Shown: positions 35,537-44,118 of the stretch, one piece after another
Layout of the letters: each line of letters starts with the position of its first letter
How positions within the stretch are numbered: position 1 is the first letter of the stretch
Source of the DNA: Azospirillum melinis
Lineage (GTDB): Bacteria; Pseudomonadota; Alphaproteobacteria; Azospirillales; Azospirillaceae
NCBI RefSeq assembly: GCF_013340935.1
Contig: NZ_WHOS01000023.1
Location: 43,304 to 107,303 of the forward strand
DNA length: 64,000 nucleotides
Direction of reading: 5' to 3'
Made by a program: the position numbers and the translations under genes
The notes under the pieces: model-generated
The model's database searches: none
What the model was told of the DNA's origin: nothing
Seen by the model: only the letters and a program-made list of their open reading frames with translations

Positions 35537-36139
35537 TCAGCGGTTGTTACGGTTCTCGATGGCCTGGGTGATGGCGTCGCGCGCGAGCTCCTCGAGTGCG
35601 TCCCGGAGCTCGTCGGCGTCGTCCTTGAAGATTGCGCGGTCGCCGTAGGACACCGTCACCGCGATCTCGCCGTCGTCGCAGTTCTCGTCGGCAGCGCCCA
35701 GTTCGACGCCGAGAGTCAGCCCGTGATCGTTCCCGCCACCGGCCCAGGCCTCCCAGCCGCATTCCTCAAGGCCGAAGATGAGGTGCTCCAAATATTCCTT
35801 AGGCAGGCTGCCGGTGCCCTGCTTGCCCAGCGCATAGATGCCATCGAAGGCAATCGCACAGCCGCGGCCAAGGTCCAAAAGGCTGAGGGGCTTGGTGACC
35901 TGCACCCCATACTGTTTCGACCTGCCGACAAGGACGATCTCGAAGGCATCGGAGCCGAAAGCATAACGCTGGACGACTGGCACCCAATCGTCCAGTCGGG
36001 CCACTGGTTCCCGATCTGCGGCCATCTCACCGGCCAAGGACGCCAGTTCGGCATCGGTCGGCCAGTCAAGCTGCACGCGAGGGAAGGGCGACGTGGGGAG
36101 TTTCGCCGGTGTCTGAGTCGGATCGTCGCCGTTGATCAT
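35537..36139 (-). CDS. Unknown acidic protein, first gene of a LexA-box operon
   Basis: 200 residues from ATG 36139, 48 bp downstream of a perfect GTTC-N7-GTTC box. MINGDDPTQTPAKLPTSPF, then PTDAELASLAGEMAADREPV, WVPVVQRYAFGSDAFEIVLV, and an acidic C-terminal half (GAADENCDDGEIAVTVSYGD, DDADELRDALEELARDAITQ). The longer frame up to 36571 would run across the LexA box and is rejected. No family recognised. Position argues for a DNA-damage response role; the acidic character is reminiscent of DNA-mimic or inhibitor proteins, but that is speculative. Confidence 0.68.
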   Translation of the reverse strand: MINGDDPTQTPAKLPTSPFPRVQLDWPTDAELASLAGEMAADREPVARLDDWVPVVQRYAFGSDAFEIVLVGRSKQYGVQVTKPLSLLDLGRGCAIAFDGIYALGKQGTGSLPKEYLEHLIFGLEECGWEAWAGGGNDHGLTLGVELGAADENCDDGEIAVTVSYGDRAIFKDDADELRDALEELARDAITQAIENRNNR

Positions 36140-36187
36140 AGTGGTTGTCCACCTGTCGATGGGAGTGTCGGGCCAAGCGAAAGTATG

Positions 36188-36202
36188 TTCACTTTTTGTT
36201 CT
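36188..36202 (-). promoter_or_regulatory. Second perfect LexA (SOS) box
   Basis: GTTCACTTTTTGTTC: exact GTTC-N7-GTTC, sharing the TTTTT core with the imuA box at 3262. It lies 49 bp upstream of the 36139 start on the minus strand and 415 bp from the + strand metallophosphatase. Confidence 0.88.
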
Positions 36203-36616
36203 TACTGCAATAGGAAAATAGCTCCGGTGCACGTGAAAATTGCTGAGGTCCGAAGCCGCTCCGTTGCTGCTGCCGGTCACCGCCCGGCCCGCCGCTGAAG
36301 GAACTCTTCCCACGCCGGGTTCTCGCTGGCGGCCGGTGCGACGATGCCTTTCTGGGTCGATGTGGTTCGGGATGCAGGCGTGGAGGATCGAAAGGCTCCA
36401 AGGGTCACTGTACCGGGGCGGGTCGATGGAAAATCCGCTGGGCTCCGGCCGCCGGGCTTGGCAATATCCGCGGGCGCATACCGGCAAGCAGGCCGGGCAG
36501 GGGGGCGAGATGACTCGAATAGACGACATACGCGAGGCACGAGACGCGCCCTGAGGTCGCCCGATCCGCACCGGGGCGGCGGCCTGAAGCCGTGCTCACC
36601 GACCCGGATTTCCAAG
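36203..36616. other. Divergent intergenic region
   Basis: No supported gene. It separates the LexA-box operon from the metallophosphatase gene and should hold the latter's promoter. Confidence 0.45.
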
Positions 36617-37393
36617 ATGCCGCAGACCTATTTTACGGCCGACACTCATTTTGGCCACACGAACGTTATCCGCTTCTGCAACCGTCCATTCGCCGATGCC
36701 GAAGAGATGGACGAAGCCATGATCGCGAACTGGAACGCGGTCGTCGGCCCGAAGGACGACGTCTTCCACCTCGGCGACTTCGCGGTCCGGTGCGATCCGA
36801 AGAAGATGGTCAACATCTTCAGGCGCCTGAATGGCCGCAAGCACCTGATCATCGGCAACCACGACAGCGGCGCCACCATCGCGCTCGCCTGGTCGTCGCA
36901 GCCCGCTCACTACCGTGAGATCTCCGTGGAGAAACAGCGGATCATCCTGCTCCACTACGGGATGCGTGTGTGGAACGGGATGAGGTACGGGGCCCTGCAA
37001 CTTTTCGGTCACTCGCACGGGCGCTTGCCTTGCTGTCGAGCAAGCCTGGACGTTGGTGTCGACAGCTGGGGCTACACGCCGGTGACCCTGGCGGCAGCCC
37101 GGGAGCGGCTCGCGCTGTTCGAACCGGCCAACCTCGAGGTCGATCCAGCGGGGCCGGGCGGCGCCCTTGGCGTGCCGCTGCCCAGGCCACCGGTGGAGCA
37201 CCCGAGCGAGGAATGGCTCCTCGAACTCCACGAGGCATGGAGCGGGCTGTGCTCCGGTCAGCTAGGGTCCGAGGACGCCGTCCGGCAGGTCGGGCTTACG
37301 TCCGTCGAGGAACTTGCGGCGGCCGCCGAGAGGGCTGGGCTGCCGTCGTGGGATCGGTTCGACAGCATCCACGATGAGGCCAGAGGGCGGTGA
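36617..37393 (+). CDS. Calcineurin-like metallophosphoesterase
   Basis: 258 residues from ATG 36617. All metal motifs are present: DTHFGH (Asp8/His10), GDFAV, GNHD, LHYGMRVW and GHSHG (residues ~9-140). Phage- and plasmid-type members of this family are short phosphoesterases; this one has an extra ~95-residue C-terminal helical region (PSEEWLLELHEAWSGLCSGQ). The substrate is unknown. It ends at a strong hairpin facing a convergent gene. A possible partner of the divergent damage-inducible operon, by position only. Confidence 0.88.
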   Translation: MPQTYFTADTHFGHTNVIRFCNRPFADAEEMDEAMIANWNAVVGPKDDVFHLGDFAVRCDPKKMVNIFRRLNGRKHLIIGNHDSGATIALAWSSQPAHYREISVEKQRIILLHYGMRVWNGMRYGALQLFGHSHGRLPCCRASLDVGVDSWGYTPVTLAAARERLALFEPANLEVDPAGPGGALGVPLPRPPVEHPSEEWLLELHEAWSGLCSGQLGSEDAVRQVGLTSVEELAAAAERAGLPSWDRFDSIHDEARGR

Positions 37394-37427
37394 GATCTTC
37401 TGGCGGGACCTGAAGATGCAGACAGGT

Positions 37428-37464
37428 CGATGCCGTTGAGATAGGGATCTCCTCAACGGCATCG
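37428..37464. terminator. Long perfect hairpin between convergent genes
   Basis: CGATGCCGTTGAG (37428-37440) and CTCAACGGCATCG (37452-37464) form a perfect 13-bp stem with an 11-base loop. No long T-run, but the location between two converging genes supports a bidirectional terminator. Confidence 0.75.
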
Positions 37465-37515
37465 AAATTGCTCAAGCCACTCGTTCTTGAGAGCAATTCC
37501 TATAAAGCTCCAACC

Positions 37516-37887
37516 TTATTCGTCTGGTTCGGGGCACGCCCTGTTGAACAATTCGATGAGCGCTGTCTCACTCTCGGAGCCTTCGCCGAACTCCGATGCG
37601 TTTTCTGAAAACATCTCGAGTTCTGTCCGGACTGCTTCGATGTATCCTTGATGAGCTTCGTCATCGTCCTCGGTGTCCCACTCTTCGGGGCGGTTGCTGA
37701 CGTTCGTCATCGCGACCATTAGATCTTCCTCTTGCGCGCGTGAGAGAGGTCCGAAGGCTTTGACGCGGTTCAGCACAGAGTCATCGTAGTGGTATGTCGT
37801 TATGATCTTTCTCCGTTGGCAGGCCGCCGTTCCGACAGAACGGCGGCATTCGATCCGCTTAGACGGCGAGGGACATCTCGGGCGCAT
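37516..37887 (-). CDS. Small acidic protein at the end of the SNF2 operon
   Basis: Up to 123 residues; the first ~30 are unlike the rest and overlap the SNF2 stop, so the true start is probably further in (perhaps GTG near 37773). The body is acidic and helical: LNRVKAFGPLSRAQEEDLMV, WDTEDDDEAHQGYIEAVRTE, ALIELFNRACPEPDE. No family recognised. Confidence 0.55.
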   Translation of the reverse strand: MRPRCPSPSKRIECRRSVGTAACQRRKIITTYHYDDSVLNRVKAFGPLSRAQEEDLMVAMTNVSNRPEEWDTEDDDEAHQGYIEAVRTELEMFSENASEFGEGSESETALIELFNRACPEPDE

Positions 37888-39577
37888 CGCCGGGTTCGGC
37901 TTCCGCGTCCAAGGCTTTCTCGATCACCCCGCCCTTGGCCGCGACGGTCTTGGCCATGGTGGCGTCGAAGCTCCCATCAAGGACGAGGTGCTGGACGAGG
38001 ACGGCATTGCGCTGCCCGATCCGGTGCGCCCGGTCCTCGGCCTGCTGCATGATGCCCGGTGTCCAGTCCTGCTCCGCGAAGACGACGGTCGAAGCTGCTG
38101 TCAGCGTGATGGCGACGCCGCAGGCTCGCATGCTGCCGACGAAGATGCGTTTGCGGCCCAGCTGGATGTCGTCCTGCGCGTCCTGCCTGTCCTTGTCCGA
38201 GGTGTCACCGGTGATGACGGCGGCCTCGTGCCCTGCTTCATGCAGCCCGTCCACTATTCCCGCGATCACGTCGGAGTGGTGCGCGAACACCAACACGGCG
38301 TCGTTCGCCGATGCGAGAACGCCGAGGAGGTGTTCGATGACCTGTGGGACCTTGGCCACTGCGGTCGCGTGCCGCAGGCGCGACATTTCTTGGAAGGCCG
38401 CGCTGCGCCCGGCTCTGAGGTTGGCGACCGCCGCGCGATAAGCCGCCTCGTGACCTCCGGCTCTTGCGGCCTCGACAGCCGCCTTCAGGCGCCCTGTCTC
38501 ACGCTCAGCGGTGTCGAGGGCCCGTCGCTCCGCTGCGACGGCGCGGTTGAGGCTGGGATTATCGCAAGGGATCTCGACAACCGAGATCTGCTTCTCCGGC
38601 AACTCGGCCAGCACGTCCGCCTTCAGCCGACGCACCATTACCGACTTCCGCAGCACGGTCTGCAATTCGTCGAGGTTGCTGGCCCCGCTGGCGTCGAACC
38701 CGAACTTGGTGTTGCGCCCGTCGCAGTAGCGTGCCGCGAACCTGTAGTAGTGGCTGGCCTCGCGCACGCCCATCGCGTTCAGAATCGGGTAGAGCTCGAT
38801 CGGCCGGTTGAGGATCGGGGTGCCGGTCATGAATAGCCTCCGGCGCGCCGGGATTGGCGGCTGTCCCTTCGCACCGAGCGCCGCCTTCGTGCGAGCGGCC
38901 TTGCCGTCCTTGAGCGCGTGGGCCTCGTCGAAGACAGCGATGTCCCACTGCACCGACCGCAGACGATCGCCGAGTTTCGAGAGGATGTCATAGTTGACCA
39001 CGATGACGTCCGCCTCCGGCCACGCCTTCGTCGTCGCGACGCCGACGGTCAGCGGCCGCACCAGCCACTTCGCGAGCTCACGGCACCAGTTGGTCAGCGC
39101 GATCTTCGGCGCGACAACGAGCACGCGGAGGCATGGCCGGTCGCCGAGCTCCGAGTTGATGACGCCGATGGCCTGGATCGTCTTCCCGAGCCCCATCTGG
39201 TCCGCGATCAGCACGTCCTTGCGCAGCATCGCGTAGGCTATCCCGGCCCGCTGGTAGGGCAGGTAGGCCAGCCCGGGCGGCACGGGGATCTCGATGTCGG
39301 CATCAACCGCCCTGGATGCCGCGATCGTCGCCGCAGCCACCATTTCGGCCGCCCGGGTCGCAGCCTCCTGCGCCAGAGCGATGCGCTCGATCTGCTCAAG
39401 CGTCGCCTCATCGGCGTATTCCGCCAGCGCGCGGGCCTTGCTGGCCAGCCTCGTCGACCAGGTGCGGGAGCCTGGCTCATAGTCGAACCCAGCACCCTTG
39501 GGGATGTGCCGGGTGTCGTACCCCCCGTGCCAGCGGAAGACGGGGACGGTGGGTATGGTGTCGTAGCGGAGCTTCAT
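37859..39577 (-). CDS. SNF2-family helicase-like ATPase
   Basis: 572 residues. An N-terminal ~80-residue segment (FRWHGGYDTRHIPKGAGFDY) resembles the HARP-like lead of SMARCAL1-type and phage SNF2 proteins. Motor motifs: Q-type YLPYQRAGIAYA, I DQMGLGKT, Ia VLVVAPKIALTNW, II FDEAHALKDG, III MTGTPILN, V VAITLTAASTVVFAEQDWTP, VI QAEDRAHRIGQ. These enzymes translocate on double-stranded DNA or anneal single strands. It is ATGA-coupled to a small upstream gene and heads no nuclease, so it is not a typical restriction partner. Phage/plasmid origin likely. Confidence 0.92.
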   Translation of the reverse strand: MKLRYDTIPTVPVFRWHGGYDTRHIPKGAGFDYEPGSRTWSTRLASKARALAEYADEATLEQIERIALAQEAATRAAEMVAAATIAASRAVDADIEIPVPPGLAYLPYQRAGIAYAMLRKDVLIADQMGLGKTIQAIGVINSELGDRPCLRVLVVAPKIALTNWCRELAKWLVRPLTVGVATTKAWPEADVIVVNYDILSKLGDRLRSVQWDIAVFDEAHALKDGKAARTKAALGAKGQPPIPARRRLFMTGTPILNRPIELYPILNAMGVREASHYYRFAARYCDGRNTKFGFDASGASNLDELQTVLRKSVMVRRLKADVLAELPEKQISVVEIPCDNPSLNRAVAAERRALDTAERETGRLKAAVEAARAGGHEAAYRAAVANLRAGRSAAFQEMSRLRHATAVAKVPQVIEHLLGVLASANDAVLVFAHHSDVIAGIVDGLHEAGHEAAVITGDTSDKDRQDAQDDIQLGRKRIFVGSMRACGVAITLTAASTVVFAEQDWTPGIMQQAEDRAHRIGQRNAVLVQHLVLDGSFDATMAKTVAAKGGVIEKALDAEAEPGDAPEMSLAV

Positions 39578-39912
39578 GCTGCACCTTCGCGGGGCATGTT
39601 GATCATCAGGTTGCTGTGCTCGGCTCTGGTCTGCCAGGAGGGCGGGGCCAACGCGATCGCCGCGCGGACCTCCGACACCTCCGCGGCCGTCATTCCCGAC
39701 GGGAAGGAACTCTTCAATTCGATGAAGAGCCTTCGGGCTCGTAGGACGTCATTCGCGTTCGGTTCGTCCGACGACACCGAAAGGACCAGTTCGCCTCGCA
39801 CCCATCCCCGCCCGGCGGCGAAGGTTAGCGCCCTGCTCAAGTCGAGCGTGTCGAGGCCCTTGAGCCCGGCGCGCCAGAGCTCCCAGGCTGCTTTTGGGGA
39901 AAGGGCACTCAT
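39574..39912 (-). CDS. Hypothetical protein coupled to SNF2
   Basis: 112 residues; ATG 39912 overlaps the previous stop and its own stop overlaps the SNF2 start (ATGA both sides). AAWELWRAGLKGLDTLDLSR and ARRLFIELKSSFPSGMTAAE are helical. No family recognised; context argues for a SNF2 accessory. Confidence 0.65.
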   Translation of the reverse strand: MSALSPKAAWELWRAGLKGLDTLDLSRALTFAAGRGWVRGELVLSVSSDEPNANDVLRARRLFIELKSSFPSGMTAAEVSEVRAAIALAPPSWQTRAEHSNLMINMPREGAA

Positions 39913-40202
39913 GCTGCACCTCGCTGGGCTTTCCGCATCTCCGCGACCGCGATGGCTTCGGCCGCAGCGGCCGCCTCGGCCATCGTGGGGGCGGTGCCAC
40001 GGGCGATGGGGCCCAGACCCCCTTCGTCGCGCCAGCGCTGGACTTCCCAGCCCCAGTGCCCAGCGGGCACGATGCCCCAGTACCGGCTGCGCGATGTGCC
40101 CCGCTCGAACCGGTATCCCTGGATGACGTAGCCCTTTCCGAGCAGGTGGAAGAAGAGCTCGTCGGTGATGATGGTGAGGTTGTCGTTGCTGGTCTTCTTC
40201 AT
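39909..40202 (-). CDS. Small hypothetical protein of the SNF2 operon
   Basis: 97 residues from ATG 40202, overlapping the neighbours by 4 bp at each end. YVIQGYRFERGTSRSRYWGI and WGWEVQRWRDEGG then an Ala-rich helix (TMAEAAAAAEAIAVAEM). No family recognised. Confidence 0.65.
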   Translation of the reverse strand: MKKTSNDNLTIITDELFFHLLGKGYVIQGYRFERGTSRSRYWGIVPAGHWGWEVQRWRDEGGLGPIARGTAPTMAEAAAAAEAIAVAEMRKAQRGAA

Positions 40203-40579
40203 GGTGCGCTCCGTCGGGCGAGGCCCATTGCGTCGATGTCGTCGATGGTGAGTTCGTGGGAGCCAGCCGGGGCGCCCGCCAGCGGCAGTCGCGGGTTCTC
40301 CGTCATCTTCAACGCGAAGGTCTCGGCGGCCCTGGTGAACGTGACGATGGCGTGCTCGTAGAAGGCGCGGGCCGACTTCGAGCGGACGTCGACGAAGGTC
40401 TCGCGCATGAGGCAGCGGATGACGCTCCGGCCGTTGATGCGCGTGTAGCGCCCGGCGTTCGTGAGCACGATGTCCAGCCGCCTGGGCTCGTATCGGCGAC
40501 AGATGGCGGGCGGCCTGGTCTCCACGACGAGAACCTGCTGACCGCCGGGCATCGGGCGGGAGTGGAGAATGGTCGGCAT
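40199..40579 (-). CDS. Hypothetical protein of the SNF2 operon
   Basis: 126 residues from ATG 40579. RRYEPRRLDIVLTNAGRYTR, INGRSVIRCLMRETFVDVRS and FYEHAIVTFTRAAETFALKM are well-formed beta/helix segments. Overlaps the next gene by 4 bp. No family recognised. Confidence 0.65.
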   Translation of the reverse strand: MPTILHSRPMPGGQQVLVVETRPPAICRRYEPRRLDIVLTNAGRYTRINGRSVIRCLMRETFVDVRSKSARAFYEHAIVTFTRAAETFALKMTENPRLPLAGAPAGSHELTIDDIDAMGLARRSAP

Positions 40580-40582
40580 CGG

Positions 40583-40831
40583 TCAGCCCTCCTGCCTGAC
40601 GAGGCTGATGGCGACACGGTGGGAGGTGAGGTACGCCCGGACATCGTTGGCGAGGCAAATCGTGGTCGCCCTTGAGAGCCGGACGTAGGGCGCCCCGTCA
40701 CCCTTGCGGCGTTTCTTGCGGAGCGCCTCCTCAGGAGTGGCACCCGGGATCATCGGCCCGCGGGTATGCGCGGCCGGTCGCTGGGCTCCAGCTTGGCAGG
40801 CGGGCAGGAGAACTTCTGCTTCTGATTTCAT
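40583..40831 (-). CDS. Small basic protein, first gene of the SNF2 operon
   Basis: 82 residues from ATG 40831 with AAGGAG nine bases upstream. Basic centre EEALRKKRRKGDGAPYVRLS and helical end LANDVRAYLTSHRVAISLV. The frame extends upstream to 41131 but that part is not protein-like. No family recognised. Confidence 0.6.
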   Translation of the reverse strand: MKSEAEVLLPACQAGAQRPAAHTRGPMIPGATPEEALRKKRRKGDGAPYVRLSRATTICLANDVRAYLTSHRVAISLVRQEG

Positions 40832-41296
40832 CTGGCGGGCTCCTTGGGTAGCTGGGGACGGTCTACTGGCGTGAAGCCAGGACCCCTGCCACCGGAGCCT
40901 CGCGTACAAAGTACCGTGCGTTGGCCGCGACGGATCCGCGTCCGTCCTACCTTGCTCAACGACGGGCCAGGCATGGCGGCCTAGCCGACTTCCGTCCCTG
41001 TGGGGACGCCCGCTAGCACGTAAATCTGGTGCCACCGCAGGGCTTCTGCGGGCGGGGAGCGCACGAACCGCCTCGGCGCTACCCGAAACGGTGACAATCA
41101 TGAAGATACACGTACTGGGTCGCATGTGCAAGCATAAAGAAGAGATGCTTTATGAACCCGCATGGAATTCACGCAGAGTTCGATAACGATCTCCAAAAAT
41201 TATCCCGTAAATTACTTAGTAATTTCGGTCAGAAATTATCAATTTCGGAAAGGTGTTGGTTAATTAAAGGTGACTGCGATCAGCCAACTGGCGTAA
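40832..41296. other. Promoter region of the SNF2 operon and AT-rich stretch
   Basis: No supported gene. An AT-rich segment at ~41150-41270 contrasts with the surrounding GC-rich DNA and may carry promoters for the genes on both sides. Confidence 0.4.
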
Positions 41297-41560
41297 TTGC
41301 GGAAATTCGATGCAATTGTGGCTGCCTTTGCGGCCCACGGCATCACGGCGGTCTCGGTGGATGCGCCCTATAATCTCGTATTGGTGAGGGCCAACAGCGT
41401 CGTCGCGGGGATCATCACCGGGTGCGAAGGGTGCTGGGCGGATGCGTTCGCTATCACCGACCGTTCCGGCAACTACTGCGGAGATGGCGACTACGGATAT
41501 TCAATCGACGGGGCCGTAGCTGCCCGAGCCATCGAGGGGTTTGTTCTCACCTGGAGCTAG
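41297..41560 (+). CDS. Small hypothetical protein
   Basis: 87 residues; the only in-frame start is TTG 41297, right after a stop. FDAIVAAFAAHGITAVSVDA and GCEGCWADAFAITDRSGNYC look protein-like, with three Cys. No family recognised; an N-terminal frameshift relative to the 41152 frame is possible. Confidence 0.45.
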   Translation: MRKFDAIVAAFAAHGITAVSVDAPYNLVLVRANSVVAGIITGCEGCWADAFAITDRSGNYCGDGDYGYSIDGAVAARAIEGFVLTWS

Positions 41561-41965
41561 AAGAAGGCCGCCTGCCCAGCCACTCTCACGCGGCAAGGGC
41601 ACCGTGATCGGAGGCAGGAAAGGGTGGCCTGCCAGTTTCAAGGGTGGCCGTCGGTAACGCCAGACTGGGAAGGGCAGTCTCGATAGAGGCGGCACCGACA
41701 TCGGATACGTTTCGAAGCCGCCCATCACCTCTTGGCAGCTGGGACTGCCTCCGGCGCCAATCCCGCTTCCTTGGCGGCACAGCCAGCGCAAGCCCGCCGC
41801 AGACGCCTTCGGTCCCCAAGCAGCGGCACATCGAAATCCGAGGCTTGACGTCGCTGCCCGAACGCTGCAAAACCCTGCCCCACATCAGCAATGATGCGGT
41901 TATCTGGAGAGTGCAAGAAGCCGGGCCAGGTCGGTTCAAGCCGCCTGATTTTCCCGGTGACGGTC
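41561..41965. other. Intergenic stretch before tRNA-Gln
   Basis: No supported gene; nothing recognised. Confidence 0.4.
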
Positions 41966-42039
41966 TGGGGGATCGTCTAGCGGTAGGACAGCGGACTCTG
42001 ACTCCGCCAGCCTAGGTTCGAATCCTAGTCCCCCAACCA
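41966..42039 (+). tRNA. tRNA-Gln (anticodon CTG)
   Basis: Clean cloverleaf: TGGGGGA/TCCCCCA acceptor, GTCT/GGAC D stem, GCGGA/TCCGC anticodon stem with loop CTCTGAC (anticodon CTG), CTAGG/CCTAG T stem, encoded CCA. An integrase remnant lies just downstream. Confidence 0.93.
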
Positions 42040-42103
42040 ACTCCCAGTTGTTTCCCTTGTAAATCAAGCGCTTAGGGTCGGCTGCTCCGGGACCTTCCCG
42101 GTG

Positions 42104-42114
42104 AGTCCCCCAAC
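42104..42114 (+). repeat. Short copy of the tRNA-Gln 3' end
   Basis: AGTCCCCCAAC repeats 11 bases of the tRNA 3' end (42028-42038). It sits between the tRNA and the integrase remnant, so it may be part of an old attachment site, but 11 bp can occur by chance. Confidence 0.4.
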
Positions 42115-42171
42115 TGTGCCAGCGGCCTGTGCCCTCACGCGCGCGCGGCGCTCCTCAAGACGGAGCCGCCA

Positions 42172-42600
42172 ATGCCGCTTGCCCCTCACCTCTATCGCCG
42201 CGGTTCCGTCTATTGGTGGCGCCGGATCCTGCCGGCATGCGGGGGCGCCGCCGGTGAGGACGGCACTCTCAAAAATTTTTCGGAAAAATGCGCCGATCGA
42301 GAGATACGTCTCTCCTTGCGGACAAATATGGCCGACCTCGCACGGCAGCGAGGGCGGCGTCTCAGCGTTGTCGTCGATGCCGTGCTCAGGCTCCTAGGCG
42401 AGGTCATGCAGGCCGGCATCATCAACAACAGCGCGCTCCGCGCCCTTCTCAAACCGATCCTGCTCGGCGAGCTGGAACGGGCGGAAGTGGCGCGTGCCCT
42501 GGGCGGGGAGCGGGGGCAGGAGGAGATCGCCCGGCGGGCGTCGTGTTGCTGGGATGGGCGGAGTTGCCGATGTGGGATGTGTTGGGGTAGGCAGAGCCCC
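42172..42600 (+). pseudogene. Integrase remnant (DUF6538-type N-terminus)
   Basis: MPLAPHLYRRGSVYWWRRIL then REIRLSLRTNMADLARQRGR and QAGIINNSALRALLKPILLG are the N-terminal and SAM-like parts of tyrosine recombinases with a DUF6538 leader. The frame shifts near 42540 and the sequence then meets the IS5-type element. The catalytic R-H-R-Y domain is absent. Its position 130 bp downstream of tRNA-Gln is typical of tRNA-targeting integrases. Confidence 0.72.
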
Positions 42601-42623
42601 CGTCTCCTGTTCGACTGCCTCCT

Positions 42624-43592
42624 ATGCCGCGTAAGGCCAACGCCGCTCGTCGTCATCACATTCGCCGGCCCAAGCGGCGCGTGATGAATTGGGCGACGTA
42701 TGATGCCGCCCTTCGCCAGCGTGGCAGTCTGACCGTCTGGTTCACCGACGCGGCGATCGCGAGTTGGCGAGCGGCGCCACGGACCACACCCGGCGGGCAG
42801 CCGAACTACTCCGACCTCGCGATCACGACGGCCTTGATGCTTCGGGCGGTGTTCCATCTGGCCCTGCGTCAGACCGAAGGACTGATCGGCTCCATCCTGC
42901 ACCTGCTCGGGCTCGACCTGCCGGTGCCCGATCATTCCACCATCGCCCGGCGCGCTCGAACGGTCACGCTGCCCGCCACACCACGCTCGACCAGCGGGCC
43001 GCTTCACCTGTTGGTGGACAGCACGGGGCTGAAGCTGGGCGGGCCGGGCGAGTGGCTGATCGAGAAGCACGGCACGAAGAAGCGCCGCTCGTGGAAGAAG
43101 CTGCACATTGGCGTGGACGCGGCGATCGGGCGGATCGTCGCTGCCACGCTCACCGACCGCGATGTGGATGACGCCGCCCAGGTGGCCCCGTTGCTTGATC
43201 GGATCGGCGAGCCGGTGGCCTCGCTGACGGGGGATGGCGCCTATGACCGGACCGCGGTCTATGCGGCCGTGCACGAGCGCCATCCGGACGCCGCCGTGGT
43301 GGCGCCACCCCGGCTCGATGCGGTGCTCAGCGACACCGCCGCAGCCACGCCCACCCAGCGCGACCGCCACATTCTGGCGATCGCCGAAACCGGGCGCATG
43401 GCTTGGCAGCGTGACAGCCGGTACAATCAGCGGGCCAAAGTCGAGGGACAGATCGGTCGCTGGAAACAGGTCGTCGGACCGGCCCTGCGCTTTCACACCG
43501 ATCAGGCGCAGGCGACCGAGGTCGCCATCGCCGTCGCGGTCCTCAACCGCATGCTCGACCTCGGACGCCCGCACTCCGTCCGCATCGCCTGA
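42624..43592 (+). mobile_element. IS5-family (IS903-like) transposase gene
   Basis: 322 residues, apparently intact. RRPKRRVMNWATYDAALRQR start, YSDLAITTALMLRAVFHLAL, DHSTIARRARTV, then the DDE core: LLVDSTGLKL (D), LTGDGAYDRTAVY (D) and RYNQRAKVEGQIGRWKQV (E). This is the IS5 family arrangement. Terminal inverted repeats could not be delimited by eye; the element probably extends from about 42590 to 43640. It appears to have inserted in the integrase remnant. Confidence 0.88.
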
Positions 43593-44118
43593 TCAGCCGC
43601 ACCGCCGGGGCAACCGCTGCCCTCATCACCTCCGTGCGACACGCTGACAGGGGCGGGACGGACCGTCTGCGACGTCCTGCTCATCGTTTCCTCCAACACA
43701 GCCTGTCGTTTTGCTGATGCCGCGCATTGCAGCTCTTGCTGACAGTATGTGGGCGAAATCTGATAGCTTCCTGATGTGACCGGTGTTTTCAGGTTGGCGA
43801 GCGGGAGCCGCCAACTTTGCAACAGAGCCGGCTGTTTCAGCGCAACCGTTATGGTGGCGGCTGTACGCGGGAAAGCTGCATGCACGGATCTGTGAGGGGG
43901 GCGTTCGGCAACAAGCGTCCCTGCTCTAATCAGCGTCCTTCCCATCGTTGAAAAATAAAAAAAAGTATAGTCAAATATAAATCCTGAGCTGTCGAAAATC
44001 ATACAATGGTAATCATGGCGGAGTACCTGGATTTGATGCCGCACGATACCTTTGTATCCTAAGTAATGATTTTTGTTTGCTCAAAAATCAACGATTCATT
44101 GATTGGAGATATTGACTT
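43593..44118. other. Intergenic region with an IS6-type terminal sequence
   Basis: No gene. At 43811-43829 the minus strand reads GGCTCTGTTGCAAAGTTGG, which matches the usual IS6-family end, but no IS6 transposase is near. From ~43940 the DNA is AT-rich and likely holds the promoter of the Hint-domain gene. Confidence 0.5.

Noticed and set aside
43811..43829. An intact IS6-family element
   Set aside because: Only one terminal-repeat-like sequence is present and no IS6 transposase lies near it.
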